A DNA stretch of 64,000 nt from Xiphydria camelus (GCA_963678675.1 OY783193.1:12634822-12698821), one strand, 5' to 3'; positions 11,990 to 24,149 are shown, counted from the first letter of the stretch. A program made the numbers and translations. Notes: generated by a model from the letters alone, not told the origin.

Positions 11990-13820
11990 AACATAAGTAT
12001 TACCTTAAGAATTTTGTAATAATTTTTACCAGCAATCGCAGTTTTACGAATATTACTGTTTTATTTTCGTTGAAGCAGTTACATTTTTTCCATTATTTCT
12101 GCAAATTTATTTGCTGATGTAGCAAGTATTTTTACTACAATACGTTTGGCTATAGGTATTTACTACATTTTCAAAAATACTTGCCGTCACAACACTTATT
12201 TCAGCAATCGTTACGAAAATTTGTCAGCAAATTTTTAATTTGCCAGGAGGGCAAGTCTATTTTTCTTCGTGTAAAATCACGAAATTTTCGGTACAGTAGT
12301 AATCGTTCACCTTCGGCAAAAATCTCTATACCTACAGCGTAAATCGCTTTCGGAATGCGGTAGGTACTTTTTAAACGAACTTCTCAAACGACTTACTCAA
12401 CAGAACTTTCGAAAAGCACGCATTACGCACTGGCACTAAACTCGTCTCCCGGAATGTACATGCAGGGTATAAGATGGAACAAACTAACGGGAACGATACT
12501 CCGATACGTAAAGAAAACGATACGAAATAAGAAACGGAAATCTACCAAATAAAACGAGAAACTTCGTGAACTTTACAGTAGAAATGATTGAGACCTACCA
12601 GTCGAGAATTCGGCGAATCTCCGGAGCGTAAAATATTGTGCGGCAGTGCACTTCGCACATAAGACAGTAAGCAGGCGTGTCCAGAGAGAGCGCCAAAGGA
12701 GTGCGAAATTCGGCGCGCGCTTGGTTTTAGTAATCGCGTTCCTCTACCCTAGAGTGTAATCACACACACACACACACAGCTCGCTACCTTATCGGCTTAT
12801 CGGTAGCCGTAACGTAGATTTTCGTCAAACGACGGAATCTTCGGGAGTCGAGGAGTTGCTTTCCCTCCTCGTGGATCCAGGATGTCGGCATCTCCAGTGT
12901 GTGAGGTCCAGCGTCAGCCCGAGAAGCCTATCGAAGATTTCATGAATCCCAGGGGCATCCTCCACCAATTAAGACGAGTCTGAATCGACGGTCCTTGTCC
13001 ACTCTTCAAATTCACATCGAGTTGGAACAATTTTACATGGAATCTGGATATAAAATGAAATTAAACTTTCGATAATGTCCACGCGAATTAGAATCGACTA
13101 CACTCAGAGAAAAATCTGTTTGAGAGAACTATGATTTCACCAGAAATCTGTTCTGAATAATAAGATTCTGATTAGAGTAACAAGAGATTGAGAATTAAGT
13201 ACGTCAACCAGGTCAATCTGCAGCATGGTCGATAGATGTCCCCAACCTTTTCCTATATAGTTAACACGACTGGTGCAGTAATATCATTCATCTACTATGC
13301 TAATTAATGATAAAAAATTGGAATAGACCGTTATTGTATGTACATTTTTACATTTTTCGATTCAGAAATAAAATTAAGCTTATGTTAACATTTGTGGCTC
13401 GTTTTATTTTATATTCATGCTGTGTAACATAATGTGCATATTAATACATTTATCATTATATAATTAATATTTAATATGAATACTGATTGATATTTTTGTC
13501 ATTGAAGTACTGCTTAAAAAGTAAAGTTATAGAGTGACCTGTTTATCGTACGAACAGACTAAACATTTTCCAAGTCCACGATTGAGCTGCTTCAAATATT
13601 CTAAATTCTATGTCTTATTTTGAGTGGAGGGGATAATTTCAGTACTAGGATGACTATTTGATAGCTGCAGAAGCGATTCTCGGAATTTCAACACTACCCT
13701 TTTTGGCTGGAGTGGGGATTCAGTACTAGAACGCCTAAACGATTACACTTACGATGCGATCGACGACTCTGACGACAATTTGATGACTCAAATTTCGACT
13801 CGGGTATGCACGAGCGGATT
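11990..13820. other. Unique-looking DNA with possible promoter and tiny ORF
   Basis: No confident gene. From about 12,250 to 13,000 the DNA is less AT-rich and CpG-bearing, with a (CA)n run at about 12,760-12,778, so it could be a host promoter. An ATG at 12,882 opens a 33-codon frame ending at 12,983 that I do not recognise. At 13,789-13,804 the sequence AAATTTCGACTCGGG matches the right end of the large element ending at 49,395. Confidence 0.35.
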
Positions 13821-14055
13821 TTAACTCTAAGCGTTGGAAACTGATGAAATTAAATTAATTAGCTCGAGGAACTAGATGTGATGGAGTAAACGAAAACGTA
13901 AAGGTTATAACTTATTCGTAAACGCATTTCGGCAAAAATTTGACTGACAATTCTGAAATCATCGAAACCTTTTCTGTTCTACGTTCATTCCATCACATAT
14001 GATTCCTCGAGCTAATGAATTTAATTCCATCAATTTCTCACGTTTAGAGTTTTAA
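13821..14055. repeat. Foldback repeat of about 235 bp
   Basis: The left arm, 13821-13895 (TTAACTCTAAGCG, then TTAGCTCGAGGAACTAGATG), is mirrored at 13979-14055 (ending CGTTTAGAGTTTTAA). The arms are about 75 bp with several mismatches. Probably an old MITE. Confidence 0.7.
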
Positions 14056-14937
14056 TACATTCGTGCGTATCTACGCGTATTCATCGTCGGCCACTTAGGT
14101 ACGTCCGAATACAACCAGCTAAACGTAGGTACGGATACTCGGTAGGTATTACGATGCTCACCCTTGGCGCTCCATGCAACGCCGGTCTGATAAGATGAAG
14201 AATTCATTTTAGGCGTAAGAGAAACAAATTTTATAATGAGTATACCTACCTGATATCTTACATATATTCTAAAATACAACAGTAAATAAAATATTAATTA
14301 AGTATCAATGAATTGATAAGCAGAAATAGTTGAAAATTCATTGCAAATCTATTATTCTCCTATCGAATATGACGACTTCGCCATTTCTTTCGCCATTTGC
14401 TTCTTCTTCTTCTTCTTTTAACAATTAGGTACTATCAGGGACAAATTGTACGGGACTCCACTTGGTGCCAATACCTTTTGCACATACTGCAATAATTTAT
14501 CAAATAACTCGCATTCCAGTCACGTTCTAATCTCTTTTCTCTATTCTATAAAATAGTTTTTCGGATCGACGACCGACCGAACTATCCGAAACCCACCCCA
14601 CCAATCGCCCACCGACGCATCGGTCCACCTATCGCCTACCGCGGCATCCTCCCACCAAGCGCGTCCCCCCCCCCCCACCACACGTCGGCCGCCAATGGGA
14701 TGCAGTATGCTATCGGTCGTCGATCGGTGCGGTCCAAGCCAGTCGAGCAGAGGCCCGTCTACCCGTTTGGCCGGCGTTGCAAGCCAGTCGAATAGATTAT
14801 TACACATCGTCGGCTTCACATGATTACTATGTCGGAAAAAAACTCTACGACAATTTATGTCGGCCGCCAACGGGATTTAGTATGCTATCGATCGTCGATC
14901 GGTGCGTTGCAATTCAGCCGAGCAGCCCAGCAGATTA
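14056..14937. other. No gene; contains a direct duplication
   Basis: A roughly 75-bp segment starting GTCGGCCGCCAA at about 14,686 recurs at about 14,860 with substitutions, including the shared core AGTATGCTATCG. A C-rich run (14 or so Cs) lies at about 14,667. No supported coding sequence. Confidence 0.5.
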
Positions 14938-14940
14938 TTA

Positions 14941-16294
14941 AGGCGCGTATACATCTGCGAGTTGAGCGTGAGCTGAGCGTGAGCCGAGCGGCTCACGAGT
15001 CACTCGTGAGCTGCGCGTGAGCCGTCCATTTAAATGAATGCTTCCAAGGAATTTCCAACGACCAGCCAGATACATCTGCGAGCCGAGCGGCTCGCGCTCG
15101 CTTCATTGGGACGTGGTTTAGAGCGCTGAACTAACGACTTTGAGCCACTCGTGAGTCGCTCACTGCGATCCGCCTCCCGTGGCTCACTGTGAGCGGCTCA
15201 CGAGTCACTCATGGTGATCCGTCTCCTGTCGGTTTTTCTGGTGAACGCAAAGGCCGAAATTTTTATATTCATTTGACACTGAAGACAATGCTAATTTTGC
15301 TACTTCAAATTGTTGCAGTGCCTTAATAATTTTCTTCCTTATGAGATGAATGAAAATAATTACCGAATTTTTAAAACATTATTTAACAGATCTATGAAGT
15401 AGTCCTATACTTTTTGCAACTATTATGATGATGGAGTTACCAAAATGGGTTCGATTTGGTGCTTCGCCAAATATTGTAATTGTCGATGTGAACAACCTAA
15501 TTGTCACTGTAGATTTGAATACTTTGCTATCATTCGAAAGCTAGTTAATGACAGTATATACATAGCAGAAGTGGATAATTTTAGATACAACAGCTCCGGC
15601 TTTTTCCACAAATGTCATCAAATAAATAATGTAAAGGCCATCCCAATTAGCAGTCTTATTACACCTTGTATATACATTAATCTCAATAATGAATTATATG
15701 TGGTTTATCATATTAACATTAAGGAATTAGAATAAATAATGTAATATATAAATATTGTTTTCTACTGTTCTATGTAGTTTTCATTTTTATTCTATTATTT
15801 TCTTGAAAATTGTAATGTACAAAAAACTATGATACTTTAATTCACCTTATATTATTTATTGAAGGGGTTTTTTCTCTTAAAAATTTTGATGAAATACATT
15901 TTCCTCTTTTATAATGCACATGCAAGTATTAAATTCATTGACTTCTATTGTGAGAACGCAGGTGAACGACGTAAAGATAACGTACTTTTTTAATGTTGGT
16001 GTATTTGAGGAAAGTTATTACAAAAATCAATCCTTGTCACCTCTTCAATAAACTTATTTAATATTATCTGAAGATGTTAGGTTTAAGTATTCTTTCACAC
16101 GTCGCCCTAGTCTACAGGTCTGGATTGCGAGGGGTCAAGTCACAGTATCTGTTTAACAGAGATCCTTCGAATAAGCGTTAGTCTCAAGTGGGAAGCATTA
16201 ATTTCAACAAGTGGCTCATGAGCGACTCGTGAGCGACTCGTGAGTCGCTCGGCGCCTCTCAGCTCACGCTCAGCTCGCAGATGTATACGCACCT
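14941..16294. mobile_element. 1.35-kb TIR element with TTA duplication
   Basis: The ends are AGGCGCGTATACATCTGCGAG-type at 14941 and AGGTGCGTATACATCTGCGAG-type (complement) at 16294, flanked by TTA at 14938-14940 and 16295-16297. Subterminal zones carry repeated GAGCGGCTCACGAGTCACTC motifs in both orientations. Inside is a C-terminal fragment of a CACTA/EnSpm-like transposase, so a CMC-type deletion derivative is the best guess. TTA also fits Harbinger. Confidence 0.8.
15445..15735 (+). pseudogene. C-terminal fragment of CMC-type transposase
   Basis: A 96-residue frame ending in a stop at 15735. It has a CxCxCxxxxCxC cysteine cluster near residue 12, an YFAIIRKL-like block, and a C-terminal pattern KAIPISSLITPCIYINLNNE. 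The same layout recurs at 37905-38540, and its last third resembles the C-terminus of the full transposase at 44162-47845 (KLLPITNISKKCIVINVDSE). The N-terminal and catalytic parts are missing. It sits within a 1.35-kb TIR element and is best read as what remains of that element's transposase. The assignment is by my own comparison within this window. Confidence 0.6.
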
Positions 16295-17162
16295 TTACAT
16301 AGCGTCTCCTTCTATCAAGAGACACGGCAGTGTCTCGCGGCATGTTCGTTCAAGTAGTTCCGCGCTCAGACACGACAGCGCTGATGTCGCGAGCACCCGT
16401 GTCTCTTTACACCACAAATGTCTGCCCCCTGCACCCCTCAATTTTTACATCGAATTTTCTCAATAAATATACGGTTATAACCAAAAATATGCTTAGTTCC
16501 GCCATATAAATCGACTATTCTCTATCGATAGAGACCAGAGTAAATGTTGTAAGTTACATATTAACAGAGATTTTTCCTTAGCAACGCGAAGCCACGCCCC
16601 TTGCGCCTAAAAGTCGAGAATCCGATTTCTCGGGCGCGATATATATATGTCAAAATCTCACAAAAATTCCGCCTGTCTTCGGCGATATTCGGCCATGGTC
16701 GGAAATGTGTACACAGATGCGGCCACACGCATATGCCATCAAATGTATGTGAGAGTGTGTGAGAGAATATATTCCTTGAATGTTTAGTTGTTTTTCAAAA
16801 TTAATAAAATATTTCCATTCGCGAAATGATTAACCTCGCGTTTATTTCGATCCTCGGACGCGCTCATTAATAAAATGTAAAAATTCAGTGTAATCGGAGT
16901 TATGAATCTCAATAGTGGTGAATGTGACAGACGCTCCGTATAGTTTAATAATCTTTTTTATTTTTTTTTGGATAATCGAGATAGTGAACGGATGCAGTGC
17001 TGTGTTCTCTGGTTGCCTGTGCATGAAGAGCAGGAAAGGAGACGGCAGTATCTCAGAAGAATTACCATCAGATAAGTTTAATTGCCATCTGACAGCTTTA
17101 ACCTCACTTTCGATGGAAGGACAATTATCTTTGTGATAATTCTATTTTTTGTTTCAGCGTCA

Positions 17163-17965
17163 TGCGAGCACGAGACGAATCGATGGCTTTTCTTCTCTGT
17201 CACAATCAAAGCCGTGGGAGAAAAATAGGAGATGCAATGTAATTGGATCACAACAATCAAGTAATTACTTTATCATTATTTTTTCTCTATCGATATATTT
17301 CCTCTTTCGTATTATTACAAGTTTCAATTTACACACCGACCTGTCAAACCTGAAGTGTACATGTACCTCACTTCTATTTCATCTGTTCTTCGTCTCCGTT
17401 GTAACGACAGTCAATGAGGAATCATTGATACCGATTAGGGTTCGAGGGTTATTCCTCATTCTTTCTAGGACAGAGCATCGATATTTTACTGCACCTGTCT
17501 TCTTCTGGGACTTTCTAAAATAATTATAAAAACCCTATATAATTCAGCCCTGACAAGTACAATCTTATCGAGCTGTACCTTATCGAGGAGATCTTTCGAC
17601 GTCATGAGACCGAAAAGTTTCTATGATGTTTCGCAACATTCGCGAATTTATCGAGAAATATATATTTCTAACATACGGTAGTGCTCACGAATATTGTAAA
17701 ATATTGCAGAAATGTTACAGAAAAGTTATGATATTTTGTAATTTCCATCGTTACACCAGAGGCGAAGAAGAGATGAAATAGAAGTGAGGTACATGTACAC
17801 TTCACGTTTGATAGGTTGGTATATAAATTGGATCTTCTGATAGTATAATACGAAAGAGGAAATATATCGATAAAGGAAAAATAATAATAAAGTAGTTACT
17901 ACATTATTGTAATCTAATTCTATTGTATTCCTTACTTTTCTGCCACGACTTTGATCGTTGATAGT
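17163..17965. repeat. Inverted-repeat zone in copy A
   Basis: The segment around GACCTGTCAAACCTGAAGTG (17163-17410) is mirrored at 17745-17965 (CACTTCACGTTTGATAGG), with about 330 bp between the arms. In copy B the corresponding region is part of a palindrome of more than 1 kb at 52785-53872. Confidence 0.7.
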
Positions 17966-18169
17966 GAAGAAAAATCAAATTTATTGGTTGATGGTTATTT
18001 TAAGATTTATTTACGAGTAAGGGCGAAATTTCAGCGGTCCATGCAAAAGGATTTCTTAAAACTATTCCAACTTCTCGAGTTAATATATGTAACAACATAC
18101 GTATATACTGTCATAAGTGGTATCTTTATATGTGATGAAACAATTCGTCACGGTTATTGAAAAAGTAAA

Positions 18170-19562
18170 CAGTATGTCCGATGGCAAACTTCAACTTTTG
18201 AATTTCCCTGACATTTTGCTGGTAGAATTGGTTTCGGGAGAGTGCGCTGCGGTCTTACGAGCCGAGCGAGAAGCGTCAAACATCTGATCTCCCAGTAGCT
18301 GTCAATTCGGGAGATCGAAGCGTCTAACCTCAAATCGTTAATTTATAAATAATAATGCGTAGAAGTGATACGAAATAATCATTTGGGTTTCTTCGATGAG
18401 ATTCCCTAAGTGTTTAAAAATCGGTGTCCGTTTGCCAATAACTGTTGCTTCAACTTTCAGAGACATTAATTAAGCATTACTACAGAACGAGTAGGTTAGA
18501 AGATTTTCATCAAGATTCACGCTGTTCTAACATGGAATCTCGTACAAGTGCAACCGAAGAGGATCTAGCTCGTGTCCTGTCAGTAAAAGGATGACTCGAT
18601 GGACATCGGAGAATGTCAGGCTTGTCACCGATCGCCTATTACCCACGGTACATGAATTGCAATACGCGCTTCTTGTTTCATTCCAGCGTTAAATAACTAA
18701 CTTCTTTCAAGCTAATAATCTTGTTATGAACTGTTCTTGGTAGGAGGCAGCGATCGATAATAGCAGCTCGCCATAGACAAGTTCGTCTATTAAAACTGAA
18801 AGGCAGTTCGGTTTGCCGAACTACTACTCCGATAATGTGCCTGAGTTCGCGGTCTATTCTGCAATTAACGTTAACGTAATCGTGATTATGCTCGGGTGAT
18901 GGGTGTTCCAAAAGAAATAAAGTATATATTAAAAATCGGACGATGTAAGCTGCAACTGGAATATCATCACAGGAATAATTTGTCTACAATTAATCACAAT
19001 CATTGACCGCTTCCTCCTACGAAAAACAATTCATGCAAGGTAAATACTATGAAAGAAGTGAAAGTTATTTAAAGTAGTAATAGTTGAAACGAAAAGCGCA
19101 TATTGCAATGAAAGTACCGTGAGTGATAGGCCCTCGGTGATAAGTTCGACATTGTCTGATCTCGATCGACTCATTTTCTTCGGGATACGACAGGAGTTAC
19201 ATTCTCTCTGTTTGCACCTTATGAAAGGGGACATACAAGAAGACCGTCAAAGACTTCATGAAAATCTTGTAACCTACTCGTCTTGTAGTAATACATACTA
19301 TCCCTCCGACGGAAATACATGTACAAGTGTATATGTGCTAAACGGAGCACGCTGTTGGCACATTATTATTTATAAATTAACGATTTCTAGGTTAGATGCT
19401 TCGATCTCCCGAATTGACAGCTACTGGGAAATCAGACGTTTGACACTTTTCGCTCGGCTCGTAAGACTAATTCTAACTATGAATGACTAGAGGACCGACC
19501 AAACTACTTCCGGCTAAATGTCAGGGAAATTCAAAAGTTGGAGTATACCATCGGACATACTG
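18170..19562. mobile_element. 1.4-kb element with about 200-bp TIRs
   Basis: The ends are CAGTATGTCCGATGG at 18170 and its complement ending at 19562. The inverted repeats extend about 200 bp, sharing AATTTCCCTGACATTT and GTCAATTCGGGAGATCGAAG. It interrupts the block that is continuous at about 21,660 and 54,020, so it is an insertion. The target duplication is not clear. Interior frames (for example 18678-18911 minus) match nothing I recognise. A fragment with the same GTCAATTCGGGAGATC motif lies at 20,423. Confidence 0.75.
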
Positions 19563-19821
19563 TACTTAAAGTTAAAGGTAAAATGTCTACATGTGAATTT
19601 CTGTAGACGACGAAAATATCAGAAAAATCCGATGGCCTGTAAATCCGAAAGCAGTATGTTTTATTTCTCCATACTAAGGCAAAGTGAAAAATATAAGGGC
19701 TCTCTAGTCTATAAATCCCTTTGAAAATATAACGAGAATAAATCAAAAGTAACGTGATTATAATTAATTGGCTTGTAGTATAATACGAATGAGGAAATGG
19801 AGATGGTGAAAACGAGCCATA

Positions 19822-20300
19822 CCCAAGTAGCAAAAGATACCTGTGTCAGACATATACAAGATGTCTATATGTCTAGAAAATGACATCTATATGTGGTATA
19901 TAAACATGGTTGAAATCTAGATATAGACAGCGCATAGATGTCTGACAGATATCCTAAGTTGACAAGAATCGATATTCTGTGGTAAATATAATAATTTCAT
20001 AAAATATAACATTAATAATATTTTAAAAAATGAATTACAATGCTTTAGCGGGTTTTCTCGTTCTCTATTTTTATTAAAGGCCGAGAAGACTAATATAGAG
20101 CTTTATAATTAAGTTTATTTAATAGTATCATTATATTTACTATAGAATATCTATTCTTGTAAACTTAGGATATCTGTCAGACATCTACGCGCTGTCTATA
20201 TCTAGATTTCAACCACATTTATACCAAATATAGATGTCATTAATTAGACATACATATAGACATCTTGTGGATGTCTGATAAATATCTTTTGCTACTTGGG
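19822..20300. mobile_element. Hairpin MITE with TA duplication
   Basis: The ends are CCCAAGTAGCAAAAGATA and complement, flanked by TA (19820-19821, 20301-20302). Arms of about 150 bp rich in AGACATNTANATG words (tandem-like TAGACATC motifs) surround an AT-rich centre. Non-coding; superfamily not assigned (a Tc1/mariner-type or CMC TA site would fit). Confidence 0.8.
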
Positions 20301-20587
20301 TAAAGCTATGTACCGTATGTCCCACTCTATACGGGCCAGTTTGAATTTACCTTCGGGGAAGCTTGGTCGGTACTTGAGTGATTTAATACCGGTAGAAGTC
20401 GAGTCGGTAGTTAGAGTTGGTGTCAATTCGGGAGATCGAAGCGTCTAACCTCGAAATTATGGATTTAAATGGAATGGAAATTACTCACCATTATTCACAA
20501 ATTCATAATTGTGAATATGAAAACTGTCCGGACATTTATTTACGAGTAAGGGCAAAATTTCAGCGGTGCATGCAAAAGGATTTCTTA

Positions 20588-20821
20588 TGCCGGGTTTATA
20601 CGCTTGCCAAACCTCGACAAGCCATCACAAATTCAAACGTGTGAATAGCACTTTGGCTTTGCTTGTGTAGGCTTGCTAGCACTTGTCGCCGATCCGACCG
20701 AGTGTCGGTTTTTGGCACAAATCAAAGGAAGTTTACGGTAAGCGCTTGCGAAGCGTTTACACGTTTGTGCGTTTGTGAATGTTTGGAGTTTGAGGCAAGT
20801 GCCAAGCGTGTAAACCCGGCA
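20588..20821. mobile_element. Harbinger-like MITE, 234 bp, TTA duplication
   Basis: The ends are TGCCGGGTTTATACGCTTG and the near-complement CAAGCGTGTAAACCCGGCA, flanked by TTA (20585-20587, 20822-20824). The uninterrupted sequence at about 18,050 and 53,925 shows a single site, so insertion and duplication are directly visible. A TTA duplication with these ends fits a Harbinger-type MITE. Confidence 0.85.
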
Positions 20822-20850
20822 TTAAAACTATTCCAACATCTCGAGTTAAT

Positions 20851-21593
20851 AGGTTCGTTCCAACAAGCATTTTAGGACAGTTCTAGAACCGTCCTGGAAC
20901 TAGTTAAGAATTATTTAATGCGCATGCGCCAGTCAGATGCGTTCTAGAACTGAATTCATGGGATGTGTTGGAATACAGGATCGCACACAGCACAGGGAGG
21001 CTTGTCCACCTTTTGTATACATTTTGTGGAAAATCACGGGTTATCCTAAGCGGATGTGTGAGTTCAACTAATTGTTGAAACGTAAAAAACATTACATTTT
21101 TCAAGAGCTTATCATGCACAAACATTCAAAAAAGCAGAAAAAGAAAGATGAGTCCAAAAAGAGTACAAGTGCATACATTTTTTCCTTCTATAACTTGGAG
21201 GGGAGTGATTTTTTCGGATTTTTTATTTTCAATTATCATTTACCTAAAAAGTTATCACAACTTTTATATCATGGCCATTAACTCATTGTGAAGTTATTAT
21301 GTTTTTTCATTTTTTCTCGAAACTATCTTTATGCATTTGTACTGTTCTTGGACTCACCGATTCAAATAGAGCGCGTCTCGCGCCTTACTACGCGTGGGCT
21401 AGAAAATCGTCCCAACTCAGAACTAGGGACTGGAATTACCGTTCTAGAACCGTTCTGTTACAGTTCGCAGTTTAGTTGGAACGCTCTTTGGAATCGTTCC
21501 AGAACCAGTTCTGTGTTTGTTGGAACGGCTAGGTCAGACTGCGCACACTCCGCCGAGTTCAGAACCAGTTCTCATGTTAGTTGGAACGAACCT
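20851..21593. mobile_element. 743-bp TIR element with AGGTTCGTTCCAAC ends
   Basis: The ends are AGGTTCGTTCCAAC and complement. The subterminal region repeats AGAACCGTTCTAGAAC-like words in both orientations. The empty site at about 53,955 shows a duplication that reads as AAT, or TAATA if the terminal bases are counted differently. A non-coding A-rich segment fills the centre. Superfamily unassigned. Confidence 0.8.
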
Positions 21594-22002
21594 AATATGT
21601 AACAACATATATACTGTCATAAGTAGTATTTTTACATGTGATGAAACAATTCGTCACGGTTATTGGAAGAGTATACTTATTGTTAGAGTTAAAGGTAAAA
21701 TGTCTACATGTGGATTTCTGAAGACGACCAAAATATAAGAAAAATCCGATGGCCTGTATATTCGAAAGCGGTATGTTTTATTTCTCCAAAATACTAAAGC
21801 AAAGTGAAAAATATAAGGGCACTCTAGTTTATAAATCCCTTTCAAAATATCACGAGAATAAATCAAAAGTAACGTGGTTATAATTAATTAGCTCGTATCG
21901 GTATAAAATGTGAGATTTTAATTTGGTGGTAATAAAAAGCTATTCTCCTACATGTAGGTACGTATTCTCCTCATGAATAAATTCCAAAAAATAATGAAAT
22001 AT

Positions 22003-22731
22003 CCCCACAAAAACAGATTCTCTGTAAAAAAAAGGCGGCATGTTCATTCAATTCCAACAAAAATTGATCCGTAAAATATTCTCCAAAAAAGATTTGAAAT
22101 CAATTAAGATCGCCATGTTCAAGATTTATATATAAAAAGTAAAAGGCATCATTTGAGAGGAAAATTATTGTAACTCGTTACTAAAAAATTCGACTAAAAA
22201 AATTTATAAACAAATTTTCATAAAAAAGAACTTGCCGCGTTTTTCCTTCAAAATAAAAAATTTACAGAGAATTACATTCGATGTTTATGCACTTATGAGA
22301 GATTTTAAATAAATTCATACACTCTTATATGATACCACGAGTATACCAAACGTCGCACGAGAAACCGATCAGGCGGGGGCCTTCTGAATTTCTCTGAATT
22401 TGACTTCGGCAGTGCAATTTATGAATCACTCTAGCACCGTCCAAGCACTGCAAATTATTCGGTATAGTGGACAAAATATGAAAACTTAAACGCGGCAAGT
22501 TATTTTTTATGAAAATTTGTTTATACATTTTTTTAGTCGAATTTTTTAGTAACGAGTTACAATAATTTTCCTCTCAAATGATGCCTTTTACTTTTTATAT
22601 ATAAATCTTGAACATGGCGATCTTAATTGGATTCAAATCTTTTTTGGAGAATATTTTACGTATCAATTTTTGTTGGCACTGAATGAACATGCCGCCTTTT
22701 TTTTTTACAGGGAATCTGTTTTTGTGGGGGG
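22003..22731. repeat. Foldback block, copy A
   Basis: The ends are CCCCACAAAAACAGATTC and complement, with arms of about 250 bp (22003-22255 and 22480-22731). They share GGCGGCATGTTCATTCA and AAAAGGCATCATTTGA. The central third has TCGCACGAGAAACCGATCAG. A second copy in the same orientation lies at 54351-55078. Confidence 0.85.
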
Positions 22732-22739
22732 TCTAATTT

Positions 22740-23265
22740 ATGGCTCAAAGGGTCCCGAGGAGTGTCGCATTTCTCCAACACACTGGTCTACGGCCCAAAT
22801 GCGAGGAGGGTTTATCCGCTCATTGTTTTTCAATAGAATAGCAGTGCTAAATTAGTTTGGATATTCGATTTTTACCGCTATAAAATGTAGTAACCCTTGA
22901 ATTTCATTCATTTCATTTCATCATTCAAAAATTCACATTATCAATTAAATACAATAGAATTCACAAAAACATTTAAATACAATGCTTAACCTTGAAATAA
23001 ATTTGTATTTGACAAAATTAAAATTCACTATGTTACATAGTTGAAAAATTAAAGTATCATATACACATGGTATCAATACCTAATTGATCATTTAACATAC
23101 CTATAGACACTAATCTCGAGTTAGTAACGATAAATTATTAGGCTTATCAAATTAAAAAATAAAACTTTATTTTCAATGACAAGAAATTCATTGAACTCAA
23201 AACTGTCGTATGATTCACATTAATCTTGACAACGGTCATGCAAATAATATTTTTACGAGTAATAT
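22740..23265. other. AT-rich DNA, nothing recognised
   Basis: No frame, splice pattern or repeat that I can support. Mostly AT-rich from about 22,860 onward. Confidence 0.5.
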
Positions 23266-23269
23266 TTTT

Positions 23270-23930
23270 ATGAAATAATAGTAATAATAATAGTAATAAT
23301 AATACTGTAATATTTTAAAAATATTATTATTAGTACTAAAGTAATAATGAAAATAATAATAATTTAATTGTATTATTTGTATTATAATTTAATATTTTGT
23401 GAACGATTCCTATCTGAATTTCATCCGCGGAGTTAATTTTATAAATAATTGAAATAAAATCTTTTTCGGAGTGAATTTCACTCCGGACGGGATTAAAGTA
23501 ATTAAAAATCATCCACTCCGCATTCACTCCGCAAATTACTCCGCATTTAACTACCGATTTTTGATAGTGTAGTGTTGTGTACACTGTAAAAAATCGGGAG
23601 TTATGTAAATGCGGAGTAAATGCGGAGTGGATGATTTTTAATTAATTTAATCCCGTCCGGAGTGAAATTCACTCCGAAAAGGATTTTATTTAAATTATTT
23701 ATAAAAAATCAGGAGTTAAATGCGGAATGATTTGCGGAGTGAATGCGGAGGGGATGATTTTTAATTAATTTAATCCCGTCCGGAGTGAAATTCACTCCGA
23801 AAAGATTTTATTTAAATTATTTATAAAATTAACTCCGCGGATGAAATTCAGATAATAATCGTTCACAAGATATTAAATTATAATACAAATAATACAATAA
23901 TATTTTTTTTTATTGTTTAGTACTAATAAA
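23270..23930. repeat. Two head-to-head MITE copies (CACTGTAAAAAATC family)
   Basis: A copy ending in ACCGATTTTTGATAGTG at about 23,570 and one beginning CACTGTAAAAAATCGGGAG at 23,582 abut in opposite orientation. Both carry CGGAGTGAATTTCACTCCG-type internal palindromes and AACTCCGCGGATG. The right copy also contains an internal duplication (the GCGGAGT-to-CACTCCG block occurs twice). A third copy lies at 25397-25734. Confidence 0.75.
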
Positions 23931-23931
23931 A

Positions 23932-24146
23932 CAAAACGTGTGGCCGCCACACGCGGAAGAAGTGAAACTTCGATACCAGTTTCTCTGAATTTGATTCCGA
24001 TATGGTATTAATTTCAATTGGCTCTATACAAGTCTTCTACAATGCTTCTTCGTAGAGCCAATTGAAACTAATACCACCGGAATCCAATTCAGAGAAACTG
24101 GTATCGAAGTTTCACTTCTTCCGCGTGTGGCGGCCACACGTTTTGT
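23932..24146. repeat. Near-perfect hairpin MITE, 215 bp
   Basis: The arms begin AACGTGTGGCCGCCACACGC and run through TGAAACTTCGATACCAGTTT with almost no mismatch around a short loop at about 24,037. The ends contain a nested palindrome, GTGTGGCCGCCACAC. Such low arm divergence suggests a recent insertion. Confidence 0.85.
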
Positions 24147-24149
24147 TTG

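Larger units (their letters stand above)
16313..22731. repeat. Long repeat family, copy A (interrupted)
   Basis: The blocks in order are: 16313-17160; an inverted-repeat zone 17163-17965; 18000-18169 continuing at 19563-19790; a second copy of that block at 20530-20587, 20822-20850 and 21594-21890; and the foldback 22003-22731. The same blocks recur in the same order in copy B (33077-55078). A partial copy of the first block lies at 56072-56295. I recognise no protein coding. The first block has a TATATAAA-like box, AATAAA and a TGGTGAATGTGACAGAC that loosely recalls a retroelement primer site, but matching LTRs were not established, so the class is open. Confidence 0.7.

Noticed and set aside
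16313..17160. LTR retrotransposon with tRNA-Arg-like primer site
   Set aside because: TATA-like and AATAAA signals and TGGTGAATGTGACAG are suggestive. But I could not find two matching LTRs with TG...CA ends, a polypurine tract or any gag/pol coding, so only a generic repeat is called.
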